From the NCBI RefSeq assembly GCF_034702125.1, contig NW_026945753.1:380001-444000 (forward strand): 64,000 nucleotides of DNA. The letters are read 5' to 3'. A program made the translations under genes and the position numbers. The DNA comes from Engraulis encrasicolus. Lineage: Eukaryota > Chordata > Actinopteri > Clupeiformes > Engraulidae. Every line of letters starts with the position of its first letter. Positions within the stretch are counted from its first letter, which is position 1. Shown here in pieces: positions 1 to 12,670 of this stretch. Under the pieces are notes generated by a model, which did not search any database, was not told the origin of the DNA, and was given only the letters and a program-made list of their open reading frames with translations.

Positions 1-734
1 TACTTAAGCATTTTTATTTTATTTTTATTGGTTTGTGGTTTGTTTATGTCAGTTTATAATTGGGTGATGTATTTAAATTGCACATTAGCTTCAGTAATCT
101 ATTTTTTATTATTTTTAAAATGTCATATTGCACAGTTTCATGTGAAATATGATATGAAAGCCTATACAAATAAATTACTTTACAATTACAATACACACTT
201 TTAAGCATTTGGGATGGTGTTCTGTGTTATATTTGGTTTTCTAATTGTGTTGATATCACTGGACATGCAGAACACAAATACACACAACCATTTGGGTGTC
301 AACTTTAACCCATTTTAGCCTACGCCCTTTTTGGGAAAAGGTGCCCTCTGCCTATTAAAACTTAAACATCACCCTTGGCCGATGCCCGATACGGAGAAGC
401 CGATATTCAGGGCCGATAAAAATGACAAAAATCAGTATCAGTAAAAAAAAATCCTATACCATCACCTTTTCATCACACCATAACGTGAATAACAGGAAAA
501 TAACTGTCATGTACAAAGCACACTGAGGAACTAGTTTTTCAAGTGTCTTTAGCCTACACAGTATTATATCGACCTAAAAATGAATGACAAATTCAAAGGA
601 GGCTTGACAGTGGTACAATAACATAGAGCTTGACTGTAAATTAGAAAAATGTTGGGGATGACACCAAGATTATTACGGGTGTAAAAATTTAGCCCTATAT
701 TTCACCTGTACAGGCCTACTTTACTTTACTAGGG

Positions 735-1399
<665 letters not shown>

Positions 1400-1400
<1 letters not shown>

Positions 1401-2480
1401 ACTAAGCCCATTTCACTAAATAAATCAATCAACTAAATAACAATAACAAAAGCCCAAAATAACAAACCAAAGAAATGCAAACAAAATACATAGACAACTA
1501 AAACCATTTTCTTAAACCAAAACCCCTTATTTTCATATTATAAAATGGGCCTACATTGCAAAGAATCCCAGTGAAAACACCCCTGTCCAAAATGGTTTGG
1601 TCCGTCAAACTGCAGACACCCCTCTATTTTACTCAGATTGGAACATTTTGTTGCTGAATGAGGAAGTGATAGCATGCCGGTGACCTGGTCAGTTAAATGT
1701 TACAGAAATGTTTTACAGTATTTCTAACCAAATAAACGTCTATGACTTCAAATAGCCAGTTTGCAAGTTATGTTTGTTACTCATTAGAGATCGCTAAACA
1801 GATGGAAGTTGATAAATGAATGACGCTACGAAATGCACGTTTTGAAACGCGGTGGAAATGAAACACTGAAACATGCTGGTAGGCACTCGTTACAACGCTA
1901 GTTCTAGGTAAAAGTTATGGCAAATGGGGGTGACAAATGACAGAACAATGAACCAGAGAAATAAAAACAGTAGTTTACCCTCGTTGGAAGAGCTGGTTGG
2001 TTGCTCAACGAAGTGCAGTCTGTGCTTGAAATCTGAGGGTGTTTGTGAATGTTGTCTAGTTACTTGATATTTGCATTACTCGGATGACAGACCGCATCTA
2101 CTGAGCAGCCGAGTTAACTGAACGCATGACTTCACAACCTACTGCGTTTAGCCTTGGCTTTCTACTGTGTTGCGAGCCAGGCGAACAAAGGAAGACCGCA
2201 GCAACTACACGTACTGCGTTTAGCTTTAGTTTTTTTAGAATGTTCGAACCAGTTGAACAAAGGCGACCGCAGTAACTACACGTACTGCGGTTAGCCTTGG
2301 TTTTAGGTTGACTTTTGTAGTTACTGCGAAATTGAAACATTAATATCTCTAAAACGGGACACATTTGGACCACAAAACTTTGCCACAAAATAAATAAGGT
2401 GTTATTAAGGCCATTTTCAGTATAAACTCAATTTCGACAAAATATGTAGTTACTGCGTTTAGCCTTTGTACGGCAGAATA
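1400..2480. other. Intergenic stretch, nothing recognised
   Basis: AT-rich sequence with no convincing exon. At about 2125-2310 a short motif (tactgcgttTAGCcTTGGctTT-like) recurs three times at roughly 75-80 bp spacing, which suggests a decayed tandem repeat. I could not support a gene. Confidence 0.5.
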
Positions 2481-3700
2481 GACAGCATGAATGACCATTC
2501 ACACCTGGGGCCTAGTAGTAGCTAGCCAGCTAAATCAGTCATTACAAACTCAAAGCTAGTTGACTAGCCACCTGAAACGTAATTCTACCACTAACAAAGA
2601 GGCTTCTTGCTATTAATTTAAAAAGTTGTGGCGTAATTAGACATGAATGATAGCATACAAGATTCTCTCTTTATTCATGTTTTACAGTTCAGGTGGTTAA
2701 AATGACAAACAAAAGCCGTTTTTAAATACAATACATTTAATGGCCATATTAACAGCTAGCTTAGCAACTGTCAGCCAAACCCATTCAAACTCTACAGGAC
2801 ATTAGCGAACCCTGTTTTAGAAGCTAGCTAGCCACACTACAAATCAACAAAGAGGCTTCTTGCTATTAATTTAAAAAGTTGTGGCGTAATTAGACATGAA
2901 TGATAGCATACAAGATTCTCTCTTTATTCATGTTTTACAGTTGAGGTGGTTAAATGAAACAAAAGCCATTTTTAAATACAATAGATAGCCTATCTAATTA
3001 ACAGCTAGCTTAGCAACTGTCAGCCAAACCCATTCAAACTCTACAGGACATTAGCGAACCCTGTTTTAGAAGCTAGCTGCCACACTACAAATCAACAAAG
3101 AGGCTTCTTGCTATTAATTTTAAAAGTTGTGGCGTAATTAGACATGAATGATAGCATACAAGATTCTCTCTTTATTCATGTTTTACAGTTGAGGTGGTTA
3201 AATGAAACAAAAGCCATTTTTAAATATACAATAGATAGCCTATCTAATTAACAGCTAGCTTAGCAACTGTCAGCCAAACCCATTCAAACTCTACAGGACA
3301 TTAGCGAACCCTGTTTTAATGAGCTAGCTGCCACACTACAAAAGAACAAAGAGGCTTCTTTGCTACTACCACACTACAAACATATCATTTTCATGATGGC
3401 CTTTTATGGATATTTCTAATTGATTTTTTGGAAGTTGTACTACTGAAATAAAAAACAGTGATTTCCTGCCAAGTCAACTGCATTGTGTTTTTCGTTTTCC
3501 TTCAAACCTCCGCGGTAGGGTAGAAGAATAGAACACAACTGACCTATCAGGGCTGAGTTCCCCCCGGACTGCCGTAAGCGCATTGACCAATCACCGTCTT
3601 CAAGCATAGCTCAGCTCACGGACATTTCAGCCTTGGAGAACCATGCGTGTACTGCAGCCAGGGGTCGTTTTGTCGCTGCACAGGGGGGCGCTGTGGCTCA
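2480..3700 (+). repeat. Element with ~250-bp internal tandem repeats
   Basis: A unit beginning gaggcttcttgctattaatt recurs at 2598, 2852, 3100 and 3351, a period of about 250 bp; the last copy is partial. The units differ by only a few substitutions and small indels. The sequence before and after the array reappears in reverse orientation at about 18.31-19.75 kb, so the array belongs to a dispersed element. No protein is encoded. Confidence 0.85.
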
Positions 3701-3749
3701 TTCTCTGTGCAGAACCCCCGCGAACGCGCGACTCTGAACCCCCCTTAAG

Positions 3750-4075
3750 TCTTTTTAGCCTGTCCCCACCCCTCGGAAGAGGTTTGATATGCTCGACGCC
3801 CTGTATGCGCAGCAGAGAATCATTTTTACCATGGTATTCATTGAAATGTTTCGCCATGGGATAGTCAAAATTGTCCACTCTGATAGCATATTTATGTTCT
3901 GCTAGCCTGTCTCGCATGCGCCTTTTTGTGCGTCCGATATAAAAGAACCCTTCAGCGCAAGGACAAGTTAGGCGGTATATGACAAATGTAGAATTGCAAT
4001 TAATGAAATCTCTCTGTCCATATTCATTCGTGGTTTTAGTATCCACAAAAGATTTGGCTGGAGTTAGAAGTGTGT
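3750..4075 (-). pseudogene. Penelope-like retroelement GIY-YIG endonuclease remnant
   Basis: On the minus strand the frame reads FVIYRLTCPCAEGFFYIGRT, then KRRMRDRLAEHKYAIR, then GVEHIKPLPRGGDRLKRL. This matches the C-terminal GIY-YIG endonuclease of Penelope-like (Neptune-type) retroelements: the 'VIYRLxCPC ... YIGRTKRxxxxRxxEH' core, a His-rich middle, and the 'PLPRGGDRLKRL' run near the end. The reverse transcriptase is not present on the 5' side, because a large transposon begins at 4125. The expected last ~35 residues are replaced by unrelated proline/arginine-rich frame that belongs to the neighbouring tandem-repeat element. It is a fragment, not a working gene. Confidence 0.75.
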
Positions 4076-5477
4076 AGAGTTAGCCTCCTCGAGGTGATGG
4101 AGTTTGTCTGGTTGGGTTGATCTAGGGTCATTCCACGGCAAATCTCCGAATCATCCCGCACGGCCATCTCAGATTTGGCAGAAAAAAAATCAAGGTTCAC
4201 ATATGTCCCAATAGCAGAAGTGCAAAATTATAGCTCTCAACTCCTTATAGTTTTGTCATTAAAAATGTTTTTGTCAGGTACTCCCCTGACTCATTTTGAA
4301 CAGAGTTCTCAGAGAGCCCACTTTTAGATTGCCGTATCCAAAAAACTGCTTTAAGTAGGTCCTTACAAATTTCAAGGGGTAACATGTGGAACATGTACTT
4401 GTGAAATGTGGATTTTCACACATCCTCTTGTCATTTACCACCGTTTTCTGGGTGCTTAAAGTTGCTTGAAAAATTATCACCTTTGAATTTGTGGGCATCT
4501 TTGAAGGACTGTGGTAAGCGCAATTTTAAAGACAGAGGTTTGATATGGACAGTGTATGTTCCCAATCATTCTGTGCATGTTGTGTTGAAAGACTGATCTT
4601 CTGCGATGAACAGTTTAGAAGATATGAAGTCTTTAAAATGGAAAAACTGAAACTTGGTGCCATCTTTGCCACGTTATTTTAAAAAAATGTCACGACTCAC
4701 CACCATATTATCAACAGTTTTGGAAAGATTAGATGTCTGTTCTTAACATATCCAAAAACTGGGATGGTATTCTGCCTCATTTGGTCACAATGATTTTTTA
4801 AAAACCCACTGTTGGGTGACTTCCACTGCTCCTATGAAAACCTGATATTGGGGGGCAACTTTGCCATGCTATACCAAAACAATGACAGCAATCACCACAA
4901 TGAACTGAACAGTTTTGGAAAGATAGGATGTCTGTTTGTAACATATCCAAAAACTGGGATGGTGTTCTGCATCAATGTCTTGTAATGACTCTTGAAAAAC
5001 CATTTGCTGTTACATCAGCAGGTCCTGTGAAAATGCCTAAGTCACATGAATTACCAGGGGCGGAGCTATAGGGGGACAAGCAGGGCATTTCTCCAGGGCC
5101 CTCCTGAATTTGTGGTAGGGGCCATAATCATGACCTTTGCAGACTTTTGGGTGCCAATCTATTTGGGCTGACAAAGTGAATGGCAGGCAGTTTTGGGCAT
5201 TTTTGATACAAGAAATGTGACTTGAGTATTTTTGAAGCACACAATAAGAAACAGTTGAGTGATTTATATACCATTATTATTTTTCTTTTTCTTTTAGCTT
5301 TTAGGTAACTAATTTTTTTGGTAACTAAATGTTCGTGAATTAAAGGTTATTGCCATGTGTTTAAACCTCAACACTAGGAGTTAACATTTTGCTATTATAC
5401 CGTAAAGTAAGTCGTGAATTGCAGTAGTGATAAATTAATTGAATCATTCTGATTGGTAAAGTAGCATTGTTAACATA

Positions 5478-6841
5478 TCGTCGGCTTGCTACCAAAACCG
5501 CCTAAGTCCGATTTTAGTGTTTTCGGAAAACAGGGAAAAACTAGGCGCCAAAGGGGGCGCCAAACATCAGTGGCGGTTTTAGGAAATCTGAGACCCTGGG
5601 CAAAGAGCAATTGTGAGTCCCCCCTAATAATTTGGTCAAAGGAGATTTTTGCAGAACTTTACTCCCCTACCACATCTGCATCATCCTGTCATCCTGTCTG
5701 TGTCATTGGTCCACTACAAACAGTACCTGTCTAAGATGTTAATTTATTTTCTTTATTTATTTTGAGTGAAGCTCCTAAGGAAAACAAAACACTTTAAAAT
5801 AAATTATTTGATGCAGCACAACAAGAACAATGCACTGCACATTATGTTGATAGTTATACTATTCCTTTTCATTTTTATTCCAAACTTTAATCCTGAATGG
5901 CAAAAGACCAACAAAGTTTGGGGTCTGTGCCTGCACTTAACACCCGTGTATTGCTTGGTGCGTGCACTCCCAAAAAGTGGTAATCACTCAAAATAATGGA
6001 TAAAACCTTAAATTCTGGAAATGGTGAACAATTGAAATATTTTTGTAGACCTTGTAACAATCTAGCATGCTGGTAAATCTCATGTCTACCAACAGATTTT
6101 CACAGATTTCTTTTACTTTCTAGCACTTTCAGTCATATTATTTTAGTCACATTTTTTACATTCTTATCCAAAGTAAAACTCTTTTTGTCATTGTGCCAGA
6201 GCAATTGCCACAGTGGTAAGACATTCATTTCTCACATCAGGACAGATCCAGATTGAAGTGCCACACAGAGTAAGCCATGCAGTGGCCTCCAATCTCCATG
6301 TTGAGGTCCCATCAGTCATGGAGGAGGATGAAGGGGTGCGGCACTTCTTTTGGTCCTTGTACCTCCTCACGAACTGTCTCCTCCTTGTTTATCATCTTTG
6401 ATTAACTTCTGCTATTTTCCATGCTCATAGAACTGCCCCACCCTCCCAACCTTGCCCATGACCGAGGTAACCTGGTCATAGAACTGTGCCCCGCCCACTT
6501 CAACACCATGACCGTGGCATTCAGAATATGGTATAGACCCACTAATGGATTCTTTACACAATGGAGAAGGTCATACTGTGCATGCAATAAAGTACTGCTC
6601 TAGTGGAATTAACTCAATGTTATTAAAAACCTACATTATGAAACATTAGATAAATGTATAAAATAACTGGCTGTCATACGAGGATGTAATCTATGGCAAT
6701 CTTGTAAACCTGTGATAACATTAAATAAATCACTTGATTAATAATTGCTCAAATCATTTTAAGGCTACAACCATTATGTGGTAACAAGATTATCTCAGAC
6801 AGATGTGTAAGGATGAAGTTTTGAAACATGGCCATTGTCTT

Positions 6842-6924
<83 letters not shown>

Positions 6925-7341
6925 CTCTTAACAGATGTAAATAAACTGTTTCTTGCATAAAAAATGGCTAAGTCAAGTTACCCAAGTCATTCACATTGGC
7001 AGAACAATTGTGCACAGGGCCCCAGGATGAATAGATAGGGCCCCCATACCACCTGCCAAGATCATAGTAGGCCCCCTACCCCTGCCACCTGCAGGAGGGC
7101 CCTAGGAATACAGGCAAATGCCCTCATTGTCCTCCCTATAGCTACGTCCCTGGTCATTAATTTTCTCATAGGCAGTGTGTGACTTTATACATACAGATTT
7201 TTGACTCCGGTCACTGTTGTGATTGATCAATGACCCTGGCAGAAAGGCAGGGTGATGCAGCTGTGGTAGGGGAGTAAGTTTATGCAAAAATCTCATTTCG
7301 ACCAAATTCAGACTTAGGCAGTTTTGGTAGATGGCCGACGA
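5478..7341. mobile_element. Nested TA-target MITE (TIR tcgtcggcttgctacc)
   Basis: The ends are an imperfect inverted repeat: tcgtcggcttgctaccaaaa on the left, and its diverged reverse complement ending gccgacga on the right, each bordered by TA. The shorter element at 24161-27511 (in reverse) lacks this segment and reads straight through the site near 26165, so the insertion is supported by an empty site. It contains a (GA)n tract at 6844-6920 and no coding frame. A 5'-truncated second copy lies at about 31497-32014 plus 35369-35439. Confidence 0.75.
6844..6920. repeat. (GA)n microsatellite
   Basis: Uninterrupted GA tract inside the nested MITE. The second copy of this MITE has a much shorter GA run at about 31641-31661, so the tract has changed length since the two copies split. 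Confidence 0.95.
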
Positions 7342-8220
7342 TATAGTCTTGATACAGGATGTTTGCCAAACTTTGTTTCAGCATATGATTTTTTTTTATC
7401 AAATTTCTTTTAGCTGTAAAGATATTTTGATAAAAATAATGAAAAAAGAACCGCAACACTGAAGCTTCCATTTGCTTTATTTTAATCTTGTGACATTTCA
7501 GGCCACCCTGGCCCTTCCTCAGACATGGATATTTTATTTCAATACATTTTAAATTATCCATGACTTTTACAACATTGCTCTTTTAGTAGAGGTGCATATC
7601 AAATGATTCAACAGACAGACCTTTGCCATGAACCAATACAATGCGCTAGGTTCCTCGGTCATGGTTAGGACTGGGGCGGGGCCAAGTTCTATGAACAGGT
7701 CACCTTTGTCATGGTTTTGTTTGGGGGGTGGGACACTTTTATTATCATGGAGAAGAGAAAAAAACAGTGATGATACATGAGGAGGAGACTGTTCGTAAGG
7801 AGGTAACCTGACTAAACAGCTGTCCTGCCCCTCCAATCACCATGACTGAGCTACCCTGAGCATGGTGCTAGACCACTGCAATACTGACTGATTGCTCATT
7901 TAAGGGTCATCTCTGTCACAGAGCTGAGCAATACAAGCGCTAATGTGTGATGTTCTACATTTACCCTGATGAGGATGCACAAATGGACGTACATGTATTC
8001 ATGGAGTGAAACACAAATCAAATGTAGAAGGAACTAGAAATGCATTCTCACAGAAAATGCTGGAAGCGGGCTTGCCTTTTGGGGCAGAGATGAAACAAAG
8101 TACTATTGAGAAAACAAAGCTGAAATAAATCTTGGAAAAACTCCATCCACCCAGTCAGAAGTTATGGGCCAAACAATTCAGCCATCTTGGATTCAGCCAT
8201 CTTGAAAGTGTTGTAGCTCT

Positions 8221-8935
8221 GCGTTTTGGGGATATACTAAATGACATACATGGTATTTTAAGTTGGCTAAGGAACACTGCATATGATATAATTTTGAAAA
8301 TCAACATGGCTTCGAGCGGGATTCGAACTCACAACCTCCATATCTGTAATCCAACCCCTTTGCCATTGATATTAAATGACATACAATACATGATATTTGA
8401 AGTTGGCTAAGGAACACTGCATATGATATCATTTTGAAAATCAACATGGCTTCGACTGGGGTTCGAACCTCCAACCCCCATATCCCTAATTCAGCACATT
8501 TGCCATTCATACTAAATGACATACATGGCATTTTAAGTTGGCCAAGGAACACTGCATATGATATAATTTTGAAAGTCAACATGGCTTTGACTGGGATTCG
8601 AACCCCCAACCTCCATATCTGTAATCCAGCACATTTGCCATGCATACTAAATGACATGCATGGCATTTTAACTTGGCCAAGGAACACTGCATATGATGTA
8701 ATTTTGAAAATCAACATGGCTTTGACTGGGTTTCGAACCCCCAACCTCAATATCTGTAATTCAGCACATTTGCCATACATACTAAATGATATACATGGCA
8801 TTTTAAGTCGGCCAAGGAACGCTGCATATGATATAATTTAGAAAATCAACATGGCTTTGTGTGGGTTTCGAACCCTCAACCTCCATATCTCTGATGCAGC
8901 AGCATGCATTACCACTAAGCCAAGCAGCTAATTAT
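8221..8935 (-). repeat. Tandem array of tRNA-like (B-box) units
   Basis: Five units anchored on ggaacactgcatatgat start at 8271, 8411, 8546, 8681 and 8816, a period of 135-140 bp. Read on the minus strand, each unit contains a T-arm-like string close to ggttcgaatccc, that is a pol III B box. Only the rightmost unit (about 8860-8932) also has a tRNA-like A box (ggcttagtggtaa) before the T arm. The rest hold the 3' half only. This looks like a tRNA-derived sequence whose 3' half was amplified in tandem inside the 7.1-kb element. It is not a functional tRNA: the stems do not pair convincingly. Confidence 0.75.
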
Positions 8936-11270
8936 CATGCATAGTCCAGCAAGACTATATTACATTGCATTGCAGAGCTGAACAATAGGCTTCTAGAATG
9001 CTTGCTCGCACCTGCTCGTTAAGAATGGAATCTTGAGACAGTGACAGTTGAAATGGAATCCTTCACTGGCTGCACCTGTTGTGATTGACTGAAAGACAGT
9101 TAGTATTGAGCCTTTAACAGGGGAGAAAATGAGAATGAGTTTTTTTGTCTTTACAACATCGTTGTAAAAAAACTAAAAGGAGTTGGCACGTGTCCTTTTC
9201 ACAGATCGGAGTCATGCTTGTGATCTCTCTAACAGTCTTTGAATTAAGTTTATAGGTGAAAGGGTTCAGGCACAAATGGACCTCCGTGTGGGACATGCGC
9301 TGATCTCTTGAAAAATGCACTTTTCAAAAGACTGGGATTCTCCATAGAGCCAGGCCTGTTTTTTTTACAAACCTGCCATTTAAAAAGTATTGGGAGTTGG
9401 GAGATGAAACTTTCACAATTTGGAGACATCCCATAGAGCTCGCTAACAACGCGTCAACTAAACTTCTAGGTGAAAGTGTTGATGTTTTATGACCGAAAAA
9501 GCCTCCTACACTCTAATCTCTAGAGTGGCGGAACCTTGGTTCATGGAGGTTCCACCACTGTTTCCAATGGGGACCCAGGCTTTCACTAAATCGCCAAAAA
9601 CGGGAAAACGACAAGAGACACGGAGAAGCCTATAACGAAACGCGATCTCCAAGCCGAGCCGGTCGTTTTAGTGTTTGAACGGTGTCTCTATCTCGAAAGG
9701 CCTAGGAGGAGATCCATTTTCTATTTTTACTGTCCCTGTACAAGAGAACCAATAAACAGGACTTAGAGATTACTATAATCGGGCCAAGCCCGCTTAATAA
9801 TCATACGAGAAAAGGTAATAAATCATGATAAATCTCATACACATGATAATCTCATACACAATCCATAATAATCCACAGCAGACCTCAGAACTGCATCAAA
9901 GTTGATAAACAAGTTATTAAAGATTGTTATGAATTGTAATAAAAAGCATTGAGATGTGGTGATAGTCAGGATGTACTTGTTTCAAGATCTATGGGGATGT
10001 TTCAGTGATTCAACATTTCATCACTTTATTCCGGTATTTGGTTTTCAGTGCCTAAAGATGAAGTTTACACACGTCTATAACCTTTGATTTACTGAAATGT
10101 AGTTTCAGAAAAAGCTGAAAAAAAAACTCTGTCAACAGCCACTTTTACTTTTTTGCCGTATTATATTGAGTGTGTCGAAAATGCTCAAGTCAAATATCTT
10201 GTATCAAAAATGTCTGACTCAAATTGCTTAAGTCATTCACAGTGGCGGAACAATTGCACATAGGGCCTCATGGCAAATACTGGTAGATAGGGCCCCCATG
10301 TAGCCTGCAAAGATCAGAGCAGGGGCCCCACCTCAATAGAGCAGCAAGCTGAAGATGTCACACAGCCGTTTTTACAAGTCCATTCTTAAAAAATGAGACA
10401 GAGCACCACCCCAGTTTTTGGATATGTTTAAAACAGACATTGAGTCTTTCTAAAACTGTAACTGTCATAGTGGTGAGTTCTGTCATTTCTTTTGTATAAC
10501 ATGGAGAAGATGCCACTAATATCAATTTTTCATAGGAGCTATGGAAGTCACCCAACAGTGGGTTTTTGAAAAATCATTGTGACCAAATGAGGCAGAATAC
10601 CATCACAGTTTTTGGATATGTTAAGAACAGACATCTAATCTTTCCAAAACTGTTGATAATATGGTGGTGAGTCGTGACATTTTTTTTTAATGACATGGCA
10701 AAGATGGCACCAAGTTTCAGTTTTTCCATTTTAAAGACTTCATATCTTCTAAACTGTTCATCGCAGAAGATCAGTCTTTCAACACAACATGCACAGAATG
10801 GTTGGGAACATACAGTGTCCATATCAAACCTCTGTCTTTAAAACTGCACTTACCACAGTCCTTCAAAGATGCCCACAAATTCAAAGGTGAGAATTTTTCA
10901 AGCAACTTTAAGCTCCCAGAAAACGGTGGTAAATGACAAGAGGATGTGTGAAAATCCACATTTCACAAGTACATGTTCCAAATGTTACCCCTTGAAATTT
11001 GTAAGGACCTACTTAAAGCAGTTTTTTGGATACGGCAATCTGAAAGTGGGCTCTCTGAGAACTCTGTTCCAAACGAGTCAGGGGGGTACCTGTCAAAAAA
11101 AAAATAATAACAAAACTATGAGGAGTTGAGAGCTATAATATTGCGCTTTTCCTATTGGGACGTTTGTGAACCTCCTTGATTTTTTTCTGCCAAATCTGAG
11201 ATGGTCGTGCGGGATGATTCGGAGATTTGGCGTGGAATGACCCTCTAAGGTTTGGCTGTGCACACAACAT

Positions 11271-11500
11271 TTTAGTAGAGAAGGTGCGCTCAACTCCGAA
11301 AAGTTTCTTAGAAGGTCTTTGGGTGCGAGCAAACAGCAAAGTTCATGTATAGTAAAAAAGCCGCACTCCCGGATCAATTTCTTGCAGTTTTAATACTGGG
11401 TTAGCATGGCAAACGTGGCAAACGTCTGTCTGTCTGCCATGCTAACCCAGTATTAAAACTGCAAGAAATTGATCCGGGAGTGCGGCTTTTTTACTATACA
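11271..11500. mobile_element. 230-bp insertion with a perfect 68-bp palindrome
   Basis: The insertion is bordered on both sides by tgtgcacacaacat (11257-11270 and 11501-11514). The paralogous block has that 14-mer once (14419-14432) with nothing inserted. Arms 11344-11411 and 11435-11502 are exact reverse complements over 68 bases, with a 23-base loop. The 14-bp duplication fits insertion by a retroelement-type nick mechanism; Penelope-like elements, which leave inverted terminal repeats, are one candidate. No other copy was noticed in the window. Confidence 0.85.
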
Positions 11501-11529
11501 TGTGCACACAACATCACACTTAACTTGCA

Positions 11530-12670
11530 CGCAACATCACACTTAACACATAACTTGAGAACTTGTTACACCTTTTCCGGTAACAAGCAGGCCCCTCACA
11601 ACCAATCGGTCCATCAGAGCCTGGCCAAACCTAATTACTTAGGGCTGGTATATCATGACTCAATTGCTTGCACCTGAAAAACTCCTAATCAATCTGGTCA
11701 CATGGTACTCTTGAGCCTGTATATAAACCTGGACTGTCACAGTGCTTTAAATATTTGCCTGCCTGCCTGCCTGCTGGCTGGTCAGCATGGCACAGCATAG
11801 CGCTTGTTTACCTGCTTTGCAAGCAAGCTAAAGGCGCTTTTGGCTTATGGCATTTGTTAGCTACATCTTGTGCCTTGCTTTGTGAGCTAGTCAGTAACAG
11901 CACATGTTACATTGTTTGCTCCATTGTGCACTTGATGTTTGCAAGCAAGCTAAAGGCGCTTATGGCATTTGTTAGCTACATCTTGTGCCTTGCTTTGTGA
12001 GCTAGTCAGTAATGGCACACTCGATGTAGATGGTATGGTTATATTTTAAACTTCATTAAGGAAAACATTTGGTATTAATCCCCACTAGATTGTGTTCATA
12101 CATGCTCATCTGATGTTTCTCTCACATTGTGGTGCAGTATAGCATAGACTGATGTATAAAATATAGATATTTTACATGTTTTCAGCAATTTTAAACATTA
12201 TCTTAAGAGAGTTGTGTGGCAAACAGATGCCAGGCGCAGGGTGTTTCAGTCATGGTGAAGGATGGGAGGTGCTTAATTACCATGATCAGGGTACCTCAAC
12301 TATGGTGAGAGATAGTGGGGCAGGACCAAAACACATTCACAATAATAAACAAGGTTGGGGGAACATCAGGAGTATGTCTAAGGAACCAAATATGCAACCA
12401 ACAAGGTTAAGGGAACCAAATGGGAAAGGCAAGGGAACAAACATGACATGAACAGGAATAAAGTGACGGTGAGAGAACAATAAGGGAACGGAATGGGAAC
12501 TACACATATAACATTCTAGGAACGAAAATTAAACTTTCCTGCCAACCAAGTGAGAACTGAAAAATAACCAAACATGACTCTCTGGGGACGTACCCAGAAC
12601 TAAACTGGAACCAAGGGCTTGTGTTCCAGGAACCTTGTTGGAACTAAAAATTGTTAGTAGGGGTCTACCC
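11530..12670 (+). repeat. 1.1-kb block, copy 1 of a direct duplication
   Basis: The sequence from cttgagaacttgttacacc through (CTGC)n-rich sequence near 11755 and a GGAACC-rich tail recurs almost collinearly at about 14465-15490. Both copies end at aaaaattgttagtaggg. A diverged inverted partial copy of the GGAACC-rich part lies at about 13855-14225. Open frames in this block (for example 12176-12451 and 15054-15278) are parallel because the DNA is duplicated, and they match no family I know. Confidence 0.8.

Larger units (their letters stand above)
4125..11243. mobile_element. 7.1-kb DNA element with long inverted terminal repeats
   Basis: The left end begins gggtcattccacggcaaatc and the right end is its near-exact reverse complement. 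Extended inverted similarity runs for roughly 1 kb inward on each side. The element is flanked by TCTA (4121-4124 and 11244-11247). A paralogous sequence at about 14394-14432 carries the same flanks with a single TCTA and no insertion, which acts as an empty site. No transposase frame is visible, so it appears non-autonomous. A shorter relative in opposite orientation lies at 24161-27511. A MITE is nested at 5478-7341 and a tRNA-like tandem array at 8221-8935. The superfamily is not assigned; a 4-bp target duplication does not decide it. Confidence 0.85.

Noticed and set aside
2598..3400. CRISPR-like or satellite array
   Set aside because: The whole ~250-bp unit is conserved with no spacers, the host is a vertebrate, and the unit belongs to a dispersed element.
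8301..8841. Repeat-containing open frames on both strands (135 and 166 residues)
   Set aside because: They arise because the 135-bp unit length is a multiple of 3, so any frame stays open through the array. They are by-products of the tRNA-like repeat.
8860..8932. Genuine tRNA gene on the minus strand
   Set aside because: A and B boxes are present, but the stems do not pair well and it is part of a tandem repeat array, so it is a tRNA-like repeat.
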